A stretch of DNA of 36,733 nucleotides from CBDCYN01 sp965224205 (GCA_965224205.1 CBDCYN010000018.1:1-36733); one strand, 5' to 3'; shown: positions 6,846 through 15,945, counted from the first letter of the stretch. Translations and numbers: made by a program. Notes: generated by a model not told the origin, from the sequence alone.

Positions 6846-7655
6846 TCACGCGTGAAGATCATCGGGTAGGTCCCATTCGTTGAGGTCCGCACCCACCGCA
6901 TTGGCCTTCACGCCGTAATACAGAAACCCCATCGCTGCTGCGAAACCCACTAAGCTAGCCATCGGCACACTCACCGCCGCCAGGCCCAACACCGTCGTGG
7001 TGACCACCACCGGGGTGACCGCCATGATCGATACGCTGATCAATCCCGGGTAGGTCAGCTTCGCTCCTGTCACGCGGTTAAACGCCAAGCCGATACACGC
7101 GTAGATCAATACCTGGACCACGCGGAAGAGGTACCCAAAGGCTACCGCAAACGGGTACACGACGACCGCGAACCAACGCTTGATCAGGTCCAACCACGCC
7201 AACGCGACCTGTTCATCGAGGTCGAGGTCTGCTATTTCACCCAGCGAAAACATGCGCACCTCGCGCGCGTTGCGACGCACCATCACCCGGTCCTCGGTCA
7301 GCAGCAGCTTCGCGTCGGTCTCATCGAGCGAGGTGATCTGCCCCGTGGTGTCAAGCACCGCCAGCACCTGCTGATCAGCCGGATCCGTGATGACGTACGG
7401 CTGAGACGCCGCCACGGTCGCCACGCCATCGCGGATCTGGATCGGCGGGATCTGCCCAGCGATCGCCACCCCCTCGGTGTCTGCTACTCGGTTGACTCCC
7501 CGATGGACACTGACCATGGATAGCCCCCAAGCCGCTGCCACCAGGATTAGCAGGTAGAAGAACGAGACCCACCGCCAGTACCGCCCGACGTCGCGATAAA
7601 ACTCTTTCGAATAGAACGACAGCACGAACGCGTGGAAAACCGAATATCGCCGCAC
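6846..7655 (-). CDS. DUF1189-type integral membrane protein
   Basis: The 269-residue protein has an N-terminal soluble segment (SVFHAFVLSFYSKEFYRDV), one membrane helix near residues 30-48, a ~120-residue extracytoplasmic domain, then four or so C-terminal membrane helices. This layout and the N-terminal motif fit the DUF1189 family, whose function is not established. The start is GTG at 7653-7655, preceded by GGAGGT at good spacing. The gene is convergent with the lectin-like gene and divergent from the carbonic anhydrase gene, apparently single. The membrane location is certain in practice; the role is unknown. Confidence 0.85.
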   Translation of the reverse strand: MRRYSVFHAFVLSFYSKEFYRDVGRYWRWVSFFYLLILVAAAWGLSMVSVHRGVNRVADTEGVAIAGQIPPIQIRDGVATVAASQPYVITDPADQQVLAVLDTTGQITSLDETDAKLLLTEDRVMVRRNAREVRMFSLGEIADLDLDEQVALAWLDLIKRWFAVVVYPFAVAFGYLFRVVQVLIYACIGLAFNRVTGAKLTYPGLISVSIMAVTPVVVTTTVLGLAAVSVPMASLVGFAAAMGFLYYGVKANAVGADLNEWDLPDDLHA

Positions 7656-7709
7656 GGGAGACCTCCAAAAGACGTAGACCCAACTGCCTTACATTATATC
7701 CCCATCCCG

Positions 7710-7800
7710 GATGAAATCGCGGCACGATTCGTGTATGCAGCGGGCAACTTTTCGAGGTAAGGCGCGTACCCGACGTCCGGTGCCACTGGCGGCACACCCT
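7710..7800. repeat. Dispersed repeat, family 2, copy A
   Basis: ATGAAATCGCGGCACGATTC with CGTGTATGCAGCGGGCAA, and further right GCGCGTACCCGA, match the copy at 19452-19516 almost base for base (GTGAAATTGCGACACGATTC, GTGTACGCGGCAAG, GCGCGTACCCGA). A third, more divergent copy is at 28796-28875. Copy A is followed by CCACTGGCGGCACACCCT, resembling the CACTGGC palindromes elsewhere in the window. The copies lie in spacers and have no coding capacity. Confidence 0.55.
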
Positions 7801-7951
7801 TGGCCTCCAAAACGAGTTTTCTGACAGAGCCTAATCTTCTTCGGTCTCTGTGACGATACAAGGAGCGAATCATACCATCCGGCTATGCTTCAGTTATCGG
7901 CCCGGGAAGATGTCTAGCGATCCAAAACTGCCCCAACGAAAGAGGTCACCG

Positions 7952-8785
7952 ATGATGAATCTAAAGAACCTAAAAACCGCAGCGTCTGTGACGATCCTTG
8001 CCCTGACGATGGCACCCGCAATAGAAGCCTCGCAAGCCCCCGCCTCCAAGCCCGACGCGGACGCGGCGGTCAAGATCCTCCAAGCGGGTAATGCCCGGTT
8101 CGTCTCGGGCCAATCCGACCACCCTCATACCGATTCGGCGCGGCTGATCCAAGCCGGCAGCGAAAACCAGGGCGATCACGCGTTCGCCACGATCATCACC
8201 TGCTCGGATTCACGGATCCCGGTCGAGCGGATCTTCGACGTGGGCGTGATGGACGTGTTTGTGATCCGCGTAGCCGGCAACGTCTGTGACACCGACGAGA
8301 ACGGGACGATCGAGTACGGCTTGTGCCACGTGAATACCCCGGTCCTGGTCGTGTTGGGTCACACCCAATGCGGCGCGGTCGCCGCGGTGACCGCCGCGGT
8401 CGAGGGCCACGGCCACGCCCTCGAACGCAACATCCCCGCCCTGGTCGACAACATCGAGCCGGCCGTCCGACGCGCCGCGAAGAACCACCCCGACCTTAAG
8501 GGCAAGGAGCTGGCGACGGTTGCCGAAGAAGAGAACGTCTGGCAGTCGATCCAAGACCTATTCCGCGAAAGCCCCGCCACCCGCGCCCTGGTCTCGAAGG
8601 GCAAGGCCAAGGTCGTAGGGGCGATCTACGACGTGGGGACCGGCAAGGTCCGCTGGCTCGACGAAGCCAAGACCGCTGAAATCCTCGCCAAGGTCGAAGC
8701 CGATCCCAACAAAGCCACCCAGGCCATGGCCGGGGCTGACCCTGAGGCTCAAACCCAAACCGCCGAGGTCGAGTCTAGCCACTGA
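7952..8785 (+). CDS. Exported beta-class carbonic anhydrase
   Basis: Catalyses reversible hydration of CO2 to bicarbonate. The zinc ligands of the beta class are all present: Cys84, His137 and Cys140 (CSDSR at 84-88 and LGHTQCGA around 137-140), together with the Asp86-Arg88 dyad of the active site. The domain spans about residues 40-250. The start ATG at 7952 follows AAAGAGGT and gives a signal peptide (MMNLKNLKTAAS, hydrophobic segment, cleavage near IEA), so the enzyme acts outside the cytoplasm, in the periplasm. A charged Ala/Glu-rich tail of about 40 residues follows the domain. An in-frame ATG 34 codons upstream is rejected because it would bury the signal peptide. The gene is monocistronic, closed by a strong terminator at 8820-8850. 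Confidence 0.93.
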   Translation: MMNLKNLKTAASVTILALTMAPAIEASQAPASKPDADAAVKILQAGNARFVSGQSDHPHTDSARLIQAGSENQGDHAFATIITCSDSRIPVERIFDVGVMDVFVIRVAGNVCDTDENGTIEYGLCHVNTPVLVVLGHTQCGAVAAVTAAVEGHGHALERNIPALVDNIEPAVRRAAKNHPDLKGKELATVAEEENVWQSIQDLFRESPATRALVSKGKAKVVGAIYDVGTGKVRWLDEAKTAEILAKVEADPNKATQAMAGADPEAQTQTAEVESSH

Positions 8786-8819
8786 TCCATTCTCGGGTGA
8801 CGCATCCATTCAAAACCCC

Positions 8820-8850
8820 GGACCCTTCATGATGGTGAAGGGTCCTTTTT
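8820..8850 (+). terminator. Intrinsic terminator of the carbonic anhydrase gene
   Basis: A perfect 10-bp stem, GGACCCTTCA (8820-8829) with TGAAGGGTCC (8836-8845), has a 6-nt loop and is followed directly by TTTTT. It lies 35 bp past the stop codon. Confidence 0.9.
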
Positions 8851-8969
8851 CCTGCGCATGGGGCCCCTCGTCACGACACCTATCATGACAACGAACCATC
8901 GCCCGGAATCGTGTCAACACTGATCGCCCAGATCAAGACGAGCATACCTTAGATCGATAAAGACAACGT

Positions 8970-11435
8970 ATGAGGGGATATAGAACGTCTAAAAAGACGC
9001 TGGGAGACCTAGTGGGCATACAGGTTAAATCTATGACAACCCAACTAAAACCGCTGCATGTCGTGATCGTCCTGGTCCAGCTGATCTTTGGTGCCCACGC
9101 CCTTGACGCTTCGAGTTCAATCGAACCCAGCTCAGAACCCAGCCCCGCCAAACCCCTCGTTAAGACCGACCCTGACCACAGTGCGCAGGCCTCGGCGACG
9201 AGTGATAACCCTTCAAAACCAACGAAATCCAGCTCTCCCAGCCGCTCGGCGACTCATCACTCAAAGATCTCCACCACCGGTCAGTACGACGCCCCTGACC
9301 TCGTCCTCGCCGACCGCCCGCCATGGGGTGCCGCGGCGGGCGAATTCAAGCCGTACCAAGTCCCCACAACCGCGAACGTCGACGACCGCCTCGTTAAGAT
9401 CTTCTGGGCCGCCACGGGAGGGGTGGTGCTAGTGATCGTGGTCCTGGCGGTGAAGGCCTCCAAGATCCGCGGGTCCGACGGCGTGGACCGTCGCGGCTTC
9501 ACCCTCGGCACCAAGCTCGTATTGGGGTTCGGGGTGTTGTCTTCGATGATCATGATCGTCAGCGCTTTGTCCCTATCAGGGCAGAACGCCTCAAGCCATA
9601 AAGCCCATGAATTCAGCGATATCGTCGGCGACGCCCAGCTGCTCGAGTCCCTTCAACGCGACGTGCTCATGGTGCGCATGAACGTCAAGGACTTCCTGAT
9701 CACCAACAGCGATCAGGACCTCAAGCAGTATTCAGACTACCTCGCCACGGTCAAGGATAAACTCAACGCCTCCAAGACCGCGATCCACAACCCCACCCGG
9801 GTGCAGCTGATCGCGCAGATCCGCGACGCGATCGACCGATACGAGGCCACCTTCGCCCAGGTCGTGGCGGTGATCGACCAGCGTAACGCGACCATCAACA
9901 GCCAGATGAACCCCACCGCCGCCCGGGCCGTGACGCTGATCGAAGAGATCATGCACACCGCCCACGCCGACGGTGACCTCGAAGCGGCCTTGGAAGCCGC
10001 CGAGGCCGACACCCGGTTCAATCAGGTCCGCACCGCGGCGTTTAAGTACCTCCGCTCCAGCGACGTCAAGGACCAGCAACAGGCCGACGCCCACATCCAG
10101 AAAGCCGAGAAAGTCTTCGTCAAGCTCGAGCGCGAAGTGCAGAACCCCCACCGGCGCAAATGCCTCGCCGAGGCGAAACAGGCGTTCCAGTTCTACGCCC
10201 AGCGGCTACAAAGCACGGTGGCTCTCGTCGAGAAACGCAACGACCTGGTCAAGAACACCCTCGACGTCATCGGCCCCCAGATTGCCGCCACCGGCGTGGA
10301 GCTGATCGATTCGATCACTCACACCGAAGCCCAGCTCCACCATGAAACCGAGGCCGCCGCCAAAGCCGTCGTGAACCAAGCGGTAGCCTCCAGCGTGGTC
10401 GCCCTGATCATCGCCGTGGCGACCGGGGCGTTCTTGATCCGGTCAATCACCTCGGCCGTGAACAAGGTCTTGTCAGTCCTGCGCGCGGTCGCCGCCGGGG
10501 ACCTGACCCAAGAACCGCTGAACATGACCTCCACGGACGAGATGGGGTCCCTGGCTCGAACGGCGGATCTAATGAGCGAGTCGTTAAAAAACTTGATCTT
10601 GGAGGTCAGCGGCTCCTCGCGCCAGGTCGCCTCGGCTGCGACCCAAATCGCCGCCTCCAGCCAGGAGGTGGCCAACGGGATGAACGAGCAAGGCCGACAG
10701 GTCATGCAGGTCTCCTCGGCTGTGGAACAGATGAGCGCTTCAATCGTCGAGGTCGCCCGCAAGAGCAGCGACGCGGCGGGCAATGCGACCGAGGCGGGCC
10801 AGATCGCCGGCGAGGGCGGCGTGGTCGTTGAGGAAACGATTGAGGGCATGAACGCCATCAGCCAAGCCGTCACCGCGGGCGCGGTCAGTGTCGGCGAACT
10901 GGGCAAACGAAGCCAACAGATCGGGCAGATCATCGAGGTCATCAACGACATCGCCGATCAGACCAACCTGCTGGCCCTCAACGCCGCGATCGAAGCCGCC
11001 CGCGCCGGCGAGCACGGCCGCGGCTTCGCGGTCGTCGCCGATGAGGTCCGCAAGCTCGCCGACCGCACCACCAAGGCCACCGATGAGATCGCCGAATCGA
11101 TCCGGGCCATCCAGATCGAAACCACCCAAGCGGTCGAGCGCATGAACGTCGGCACCCAGCAGGTGGACACCGGCGTGCAGAAGGCGTCCACCGCCGGCGA
11201 CAACCTGCGACGGATCGTCACGTCGGCCAGGGACGTGGCCGGGATGATCCAATCTATCGCCGCCGCCGCCGAGCAGCAGTCGGCCGCTAGTGAGCAGATC
11301 GCGGCCAACATCTCCTCGATCAATACGGTCACCCGCCAGAGCAATGAAGCGGCGACCCAGTCGTCCCAGGCCGCTTCTCAGCTTTCTGTCAAAGCCGAGG
11401 AGCTCCAGGCCTTGGTGAACAAATTCACCGTTTAA
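8970..11435 (+). CDS. Methyl-accepting chemotaxis protein
   Basis: The 821-residue chemoreceptor has, in order: a hydrophobic signal-like segment (about residues 27-45), a Ser/Pro/Thr-rich linker to about 135, a membrane helix near 144-163, a second near 178-201, a helical sensor region, a third membrane helix near 472-493, a HAMP domain, and a long cytoplasmic coiled coil. The highly conserved signalling tip is at about 656-698 (INDIADQTNLLALNAAIEAA onward, GEHGRGFAVVADEVRKLA). The tip contacts CheW and CheA, encoded at 30.5-34.3 kb. The last residues do not form a CheR-tethering pentapeptide. An alternative start at 9033 (MTTQLK) gives a cleaner signal peptide; neither start has a strong ribosome binding site. 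The extra N-terminal signal and Ser/Pro linker before the usual receptor layout are unusual. Confidence 0.93.
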   Translation: MRGYRTSKKTLGDLVGIQVKSMTTQLKPLHVVIVLVQLIFGAHALDASSSIEPSSEPSPAKPLVKTDPDHSAQASATSDNPSKPTKSSSPSRSATHHSKISTTGQYDAPDLVLADRPPWGAAAGEFKPYQVPTTANVDDRLVKIFWAATGGVVLVIVVLAVKASKIRGSDGVDRRGFTLGTKLVLGFGVLSSMIMIVSALSLSGQNASSHKAHEFSDIVGDAQLLESLQRDVLMVRMNVKDFLITNSDQDLKQYSDYLATVKDKLNASKTAIHNPTRVQLIAQIRDAIDRYEATFAQVVAVIDQRNATINSQMNPTAARAVTLIEEIMHTAHADGDLEAALEAAEADTRFNQVRTAAFKYLRSSDVKDQQQADAHIQKAEKVFVKLEREVQNPHRRKCLAEAKQAFQFYAQRLQSTVALVEKRNDLVKNTLDVIGPQIAATGVELIDSITHTEAQLHHETEAAAKAVVNQAVASSVVALIIAVATGAFLIRSITSAVNKVLSVLRAVAAGDLTQEPLNMTSTDEMGSLARTADLMSESLKNLILEVSGSSRQVASAATQIAASSQEVANGMNEQGRQVMQVSSAVEQMSASIVEVARKSSDAAGNATEAGQIAGEGGVVVEETIEGMNAISQAVTAGAVSVGELGKRSQQIGQIIEVINDIADQTNLLALNAAIEAARAGEHGRGFAVVADEVRKLADRTTKATDEIAESIRAIQIETTQAVERMNVGTQQVDTGVQKASTAGDNLRRIVTSARDVAGMIQSIAAAAEQQSAASEQIAANISSINTVTRQSNEAATQSSQAASQLSVKAEELQALVNKFTV

Positions 11436-11522
11436 TCCACCGCCCCCCACGGGTATGATCCGATCCTGGCAAGCGGTCATGCCCCCAGGCCGCCGGCCGA
11501 TAAGTAGCGCGGGCTGCTGGCT

Positions 11523-11634
11523 AGAGCGTTTCCCGATTTCGTGTACGACGTCAAGTGGTCGGGGTATTCCGAGAAACCCGCTGCCTCACGGTCGCGGCTC
11601 GCTGGGGGCGTCGTACACCATTTCGGGATACGCT
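11523..11634. repeat. MITE-like inverted-repeat element, family 1, copy b (112 bp)
   Basis: The left end AGAGCGTTTCCCGATTTCGT and the right end, whose reverse complement reads AGCGTATCCCGAAATGGTGT, form terminal inverted repeats of about 26 bp with few mismatches, both extending into GTACGACG. The core AACCCGCTGCCTCACGGTCG with CGGCTCGC is the family core in reverse orientation relative to 22792-22903. TA flanks the left end. It separates the chemoreceptor from the SIR2-domain gene. Confidence 0.75.
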
Positions 11635-11748
11635 CAAGCCATTGTTCCGCCCCCTTCCCTTTCACAGCCCGTTTGCGGTGCGCCCGATCACCTCCGCGGC
11701 GATAGCGGTCCCGTATTCATCGTATAAGATGGGGGGGCTGGAGAATGT

Positions 11749-14079
11749 ATGGGCACGGCCACTCCTATCGCTTCCGAGGTTGATCCGCTAGCATCCTCTC
11801 AGACCATGTCGATGCGAGGGTTTGTCCACGAGCTGGGCAGCATCGATCGCCACGACTCGAGCCAATCGTTTGTCTTCCTGCTGGGGGCGGGGGCGAGCGT
11901 GACCTCGGGGATCCCCGCCGCTAGGACGCTCGTCGACCGCTGGCTCAAGGAGCTGCACCAGCAGGACGCCGACCACGGCACCTTGGCGTTTCCGCAGTGG
12001 ATGCAAAAGGGCCACCACGGGATCGAGGGGATCGACCCATCCAACCCCGCGGCGAGTTATTGCAAGGTCTACGATCGCCGTTTCGGGTCGAACCCGAGTC
12101 ACGGTTACGCGGTATTGACCTCGCTGATGAAGGACGCCCAGCCCGGGTTCGGCTACTCCGTCCTGGCGACCATGCTCGCCAAGGAGCGTCACAAGGCGGT
12201 CATCACCACCAACTTCGACAGCCTCATCGAGCGCGCCCTGCTGTATTACACCAATTACACCCCGCTCACGTGCACCCACGAGACCACCGCGGGGGTGTTT
12301 ACCAAAACCCTGATGCGGCCGCTGATCGTCAAGTGCCACCGCGACCTGCTGCTGGATCCACTCAATGGCGCTCAAGAGACCCGCGACCTGCCCGAAAGCT
12401 ACGGCCAAGCGTTGAAGAGCCTGCTGCCCGGGAAGGTGCTGATCACGATCGGGTACGGCGGCAATGACGACAGCCTCATGGATTTTTTCGCCCATCAGCT
12501 GGGCGCCGACCACGCGCCCGCGGCGGTGTATTGGTGCTACTGGGAGCCCGGCGGCCCGCCCGACGCGCGGGTCCGGTCATGGGTAGCCGACCAAGGCGGC
12601 TGGCTGGTGCCGATCCCCGGGTTCGATGAGCTGATGGCCGGGGTCAACGCCGAGTTCGGGTTCGGGTTCCTCGAACAACAAATGGAAAAACAACACAACG
12701 ACCGCATCCGCCGGTACAAAGAGCAGGTCGAGCAGATCGCTAAGAAACAACCATCGCCCTCGCAACCCGTCGCGGCATCGCAGGAGGATCCCGAGGTCGC
12801 GGCATCGCAGGAGGATCCCGGGGACGACATCACCCCCGATGCCCCGACCAATAGCGGTGTTAGCACGGGTTCTGATACGCTGGATTTGACCGAATCTCAC
12901 CGCACCGTCCGTCATGCCCGGATTGGTTTTTCGGGGTTAGATAGCGCCTCTTCAGGTGAACTACAAAAGAAAGTCGGTCGAGCAAAATCGCCGTCCACCC
13001 GTGCCCAACCCCGCCCCGGCGACTCCCTTGCGCGGGCCCCCAAGCCAAAAGCCCATGCCGTCGAACCGCCCATCGGGGACGCCATCAGCTTCGCTTGCGA
13101 ATCGATCAGCACCACGGTCGAGACCGGCGACCACACCAAGACCCCGTGGATGAACCTGCTGTCGACCCTGTCGCTCGCTGATCCTGAGGTGAAGGACAAG
13201 GCGTTTAAGAAGCTCATGGCCCTGGCCCCCAATGAACTGGCGGTCCTAGAGCGCTACGCGGAATTTCTTGAAGACCAGCACCGGTACACCCAGGCCGAAG
13301 CGCTGCGCGACGAGGCTGTCGAACAACTCAGAACCCAAAAACCCGCGGATCAAGAGCGTCTGGCCACGAACCTCGCCAAGCGGGCGTGGCTGCGGCGGTT
13401 GGTCGGCAAGCCCCAACAGGCGTATGAGGACATCGCGTTCGCGGTCGACTGGGCCCGGTCTCACACGCCAGGGGATGAACAGGGCCTGGCGATCTTGTAC
13501 GCGACCCGCGCTGATATCCGGCGGGTACGGGGCGACCTCGACGGCGCCTATTCGGACATCCACAAGAGCATCGATTGGCTCAAATCCCAATCCCCACGCG
13601 ACGAGCGGAGCCTGGCGATCAATTACGCCACGCGCGCAGGCATCCGCCGCGCCCTGGGCGACCTGCTGGGCGCCTCAGCCGACATCCAGAAGAGTATCAA
13701 TTGGCTCGAGCTCCAATCCCCGCGTGACGAGCGGGGCCTGGCGCACTGGTACGCGAGGCGCGGGCGCATCAAGTACGACCGTGGGAAGATCGACCAAGCG
13801 GTCGAGGACATCAGCCGCGCCGTTACGGGGCTGCGTGATCAAGAACCGGTCAATGAGTACCGGCTGGCGCACGTCCTGCGGGCACAGGGCCATGTCCTGG
13901 CCGCCGCCGGCGACTGGGACGGGGCCAAGGCGGCGATCGAGCAGAGCGTGCAGCTGCATGTCAAGCGGTTCGGAGCCGGACACGAGTGGACCGCCAGGGC
14001 CAAGCGGTACGCCGTTGACATTAACGCGGGCCGCGTACCGGGGAACCGCGGCGCACAGGCGCCACCACGTGAAACGTAG
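11749..14079 (+). CDS. SIR2-domain protein with C-terminal tetratricopeptide repeats
   Basis: The 776-residue protein has an N-terminal SIR2-like domain (about residues 40-300) with the NAD-binding GAGAS-x-TSGIP block at 46-55, TTNFD (Asn155, Asp157), a His at 197 in KCHRD, and GYGGNDDS at 235-242. Asn and His are the residues needed for NAD hydrolysis in bacterial SIR2 defence proteins, so it may be an active NADase. The usual Gly after the His is Arg here. A Pro/Ser-rich linker (about 325-440) contains a 27-bp tandem duplication. The C-terminal third (about 490-770) is made of TPR-like units with a 42-residue period (SPRDER begins units at 616 and 658), suited to binding a trigger or partner. 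GGAG precedes the ATG. It stands alone between a MITE-like repeat and a convergent ankyrin gene. A defence role is inferred by domain architecture only. Confidence 0.85.
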   Translation: MGTATPIASEVDPLASSQTMSMRGFVHELGSIDRHDSSQSFVFLLGAGASVTSGIPAARTLVDRWLKELHQQDADHGTLAFPQWMQKGHHGIEGIDPSNPAASYCKVYDRRFGSNPSHGYAVLTSLMKDAQPGFGYSVLATMLAKERHKAVITTNFDSLIERALLYYTNYTPLTCTHETTAGVFTKTLMRPLIVKCHRDLLLDPLNGAQETRDLPESYGQALKSLLPGKVLITIGYGGNDDSLMDFFAHQLGADHAPAAVYWCYWEPGGPPDARVRSWVADQGGWLVPIPGFDELMAGVNAEFGFGFLEQQMEKQHNDRIRRYKEQVEQIAKKQPSPSQPVAASQEDPEVAASQEDPGDDITPDAPTNSGVSTGSDTLDLTESHRTVRHARIGFSGLDSASSGELQKKVGRAKSPSTRAQPRPGDSLARAPKPKAHAVEPPIGDAISFACESISTTVETGDHTKTPWMNLLSTLSLADPEVKDKAFKKLMALAPNELAVLERYAEFLEDQHRYTQAEALRDEAVEQLRTQKPADQERLATNLAKRAWLRRLVGKPQQAYEDIAFAVDWARSHTPGDEQGLAILYATRADIRRVRGDLDGAYSDIHKSIDWLKSQSPRDERSLAINYATRAGIRRALGDLLGASADIQKSINWLELQSPRDERGLAHWYARRGRIKYDRGKIDQAVEDISRAVTGLRDQEPVNEYRLAHVLRAQGHVLAAAGDWDGAKAAIEQSVQLHVKRFGAGHEWTARAKRYAVDINAGRVPGNRGAQAPPRET
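12769..12822 (+). repeat. Tandem 27-bp duplication within the SIR2-TPR gene
   Basis: Two units, 12769-12795 and 12796-12822, differ by one base near their ends and encode VAASQEDPE and VAASQEDPG. The copy number can change in frame without damaging the protein because the region is a flexible linker. Confidence 0.85.
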
Positions 14080-14148
14080 CCCCGTGACCACTTCCCTGCG
14101 TCCCCCAACTCACACTGCTGCGTTTTTTCAAGCAAAACCGATGAAATA

Positions 14149-15945
14149 TTAGTCTTTGGCGCCGCTTTCGCGCAAAACTTTGATGATTTGATCGTACTTC
14201 CATGGGCTATGATGGTGGCGGGAATTGGCGAAATGCAGCAGGGACTGGCCCATCACGTTTTGGTTGACTTTCGCGCCGAAGTGCACGAGAAGGTCAACCA
14301 TTTCATAGTCGCCCTGGCGGATCGCCTCGTAGAGGGGGGTGGGGCTGCGATCGTTGAGGCGCCCGTCCACGTCGGCTTTGTGATTGAGCAAGATCTCGGC
14401 GGTCGCGATCCGGCCGTGCACGACCGCGAAGAACAAGAGGGTGCCGCTCATGTTCCCCGATTCGCACTGGGCGTTGACCTCGGCGCCGTGCTTGAGCAGC
14501 AGCTCGGTGACCGCGACGTTTCCTTTGGTAACCGCGAAGTACAACGGCGGCGCGGTGGACCCCTGATACCGCAGGGGGAGGTTCGGGTCCGCTTTGTGCT
14601 CCAGCAGCATCTGCACGACCCCGGGGTGATTTTCCAGAACCGCCCAGTGCAGCGGGGTGCGCTTGTTCTCTTCCGATAGGGCGTCAGGGACAGCGCCGTG
14701 TTCGAGCAGGATCGCGGCGATGTCGGTCAACCCCCAGCGGGCGGCCTCGTGCAGGGAGGTGCGGCCCCGTTTGGTGGCGTGCACGAGCTCCGGGCTGGTT
14801 TCGACAATCGATCGAGCGCGTTCGACGTCACCGAGGCCGATGGCCATGAACAGATCGAGCTCCCCGCCGGCTTTGAGCAGCGCCGAGGTGACGTTGGGGT
14901 GCGAGCTTTGGATCGCCCGGTCCAGGGCGGTTTCCCCCGCGCGGTTGGTAATATTGGCGTCGGCTTTGTTGGTCAGCAAGATCTGGACCGTGAACAGGTG
15001 CCCGTTCGAAGCCGCCAGGTGCAACGCGGTGTTGCCCTGGGGGTCCTGGGCGTTCACGTCGGCGTCGCCCTTGAGCAGCATCTGGACCACCCGGGTCTGG
15101 CCTGCTTTAGCGGCCGCCAGCAGCGGTGGGCGTCGGGGGTGGTTGGGGTGGGCCCCATGCTCGAGGAGGTGGCGGACAATCTCCACGTCACCGGAGCCGG
15201 CGGCGTGATACAAACAGGTCTCGTCCCCGACGGCGACGTTGGGATCGGCGCCGCGTCCGAGCAGCAATGAAACCGATTCGAGCTGGCCGCGCAGCGTGGC
15301 TTGGTACAAGGGGGTCTGGCCGAGGCTGTCGGGGACGGTGACATCACTGCCCTGATTCAGCAGAAGCTCGACGGCTTTGGTCTGCCCGTGTTCAATCGCC
15401 GCGATCAGCGGGGTGACCGCCCGGCTGGGGTCGTAAAGCTCCGCCCGGGAGTTGATGTCGACGCCCATGTCGATCGATCTCTTGAGGTTGTCGATGTCGC
15501 CCGTGGCCGCGGCTTGCAAGAGCGTGCCGGGGGTCGGCCACCAGACGAACGTCCCGAACACCGACATGATCACGACGTTGGCCACCAAGCCCCCCAGGGC
15601 TTTGAGCCGCCCCAACCGCCGGGGGCTGGTGCCGATCAGACCGGTGAAAATCCCCGCGGTGCAGATCGCCACGAACGCGGACCCGACCACCATCATGACC
15701 ACCCCGCGGCCTTGCTGCTGGGCCTTGGATCCTTCCAACGCGATATCGGCCACGAGCAAGATCAGCCCCACGATGGCCAGGCCGCAGGACAGGGTCCCCA
15801 TGAAGGAATCCTTGACACGGTTCTCACGCCGCGACGACTTCGTCCAGTGCTCGTACTCTTTCCCGAATGAGCTGCTGCGTCGCCGCCGCCGCCGGCGCTT
15901 GCGTCGATGGCCGCTATGATGTTCCGTAGAGCTGGACAATTCCAT
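14149..15945 (-). CDS. Ankyrin-repeat membrane protein
   Basis: The 598-residue protein begins with a strongly basic stretch (HRRKRRRRRRRSSS near residues 13-26), then three membrane helices (about 50-66, 82-104 and 115-135), then some twelve ankyrin repeats to the C-terminus. Typical ankyrin units are visible throughout: TPLYQATLRGQLESVSLLL, NTALHLAASNGHLFTVQILL and RTPLHWAVLENHPGVVQMLL. Ankyrin repeats bind proteins; the helices place the repeats at the membrane, on the cytoplasmic side if the basic N-terminus is inside. The start ATG has only a weak ribosome binding site. The gene converges on the SIR2-TPR gene with 69 bp between stops. The partner and role are unknown. Confidence 0.88.
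   Translation of the reverse strand: MELSSSTEHHSGHRRKRRRRRRRSSSFGKEYEHWTKSSRRENRVKDSFMGTLSCGLAIVGLILLVADIALEGSKAQQQGRGVVMMVVGSAFVAICTAGIFTGLIGTSPRRLGRLKALGGLVANVVIMSVFGTFVWWPTPGTLLQAAATGDIDNLKRSIDMGVDINSRAELYDPSRAVTPLIAAIEHGQTKAVELLLNQGSDVTVPDSLGQTPLYQATLRGQLESVSLLLGRGADPNVAVGDETCLYHAAGSGDVEIVRHLLEHGAHPNHPRRPPLLAAAKAGQTRVVQMLLKGDADVNAQDPQGNTALHLAASNGHLFTVQILLTNKADANITNRAGETALDRAIQSSHPNVTSALLKAGGELDLFMAIGLGDVERARSIVETSPELVHATKRGRTSLHEAARWGLTDIAAILLEHGAVPDALSEENKRTPLHWAVLENHPGVVQMLLEHKADPNLPLRYQGSTAPPLYFAVTKGNVAVTELLLKHGAEVNAQCESGNMSGTLLFFAVVHGRIATAEILLNHKADVDGRLNDRSPTPLYEAIRQGDYEMVDLLVHFGAKVNQNVMGQSLLHFANSRHHHSPWKYDQIIKVLRESGAKD

Noticed and set aside
13268..14152. Long alternative-frame readings over the SIR2-TPR, ankyrin and chemotaxis genes
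   Set aside because: They are Arg/Pro/Ser-rich shadows of GC-rich coding sequence without start signals or domains.
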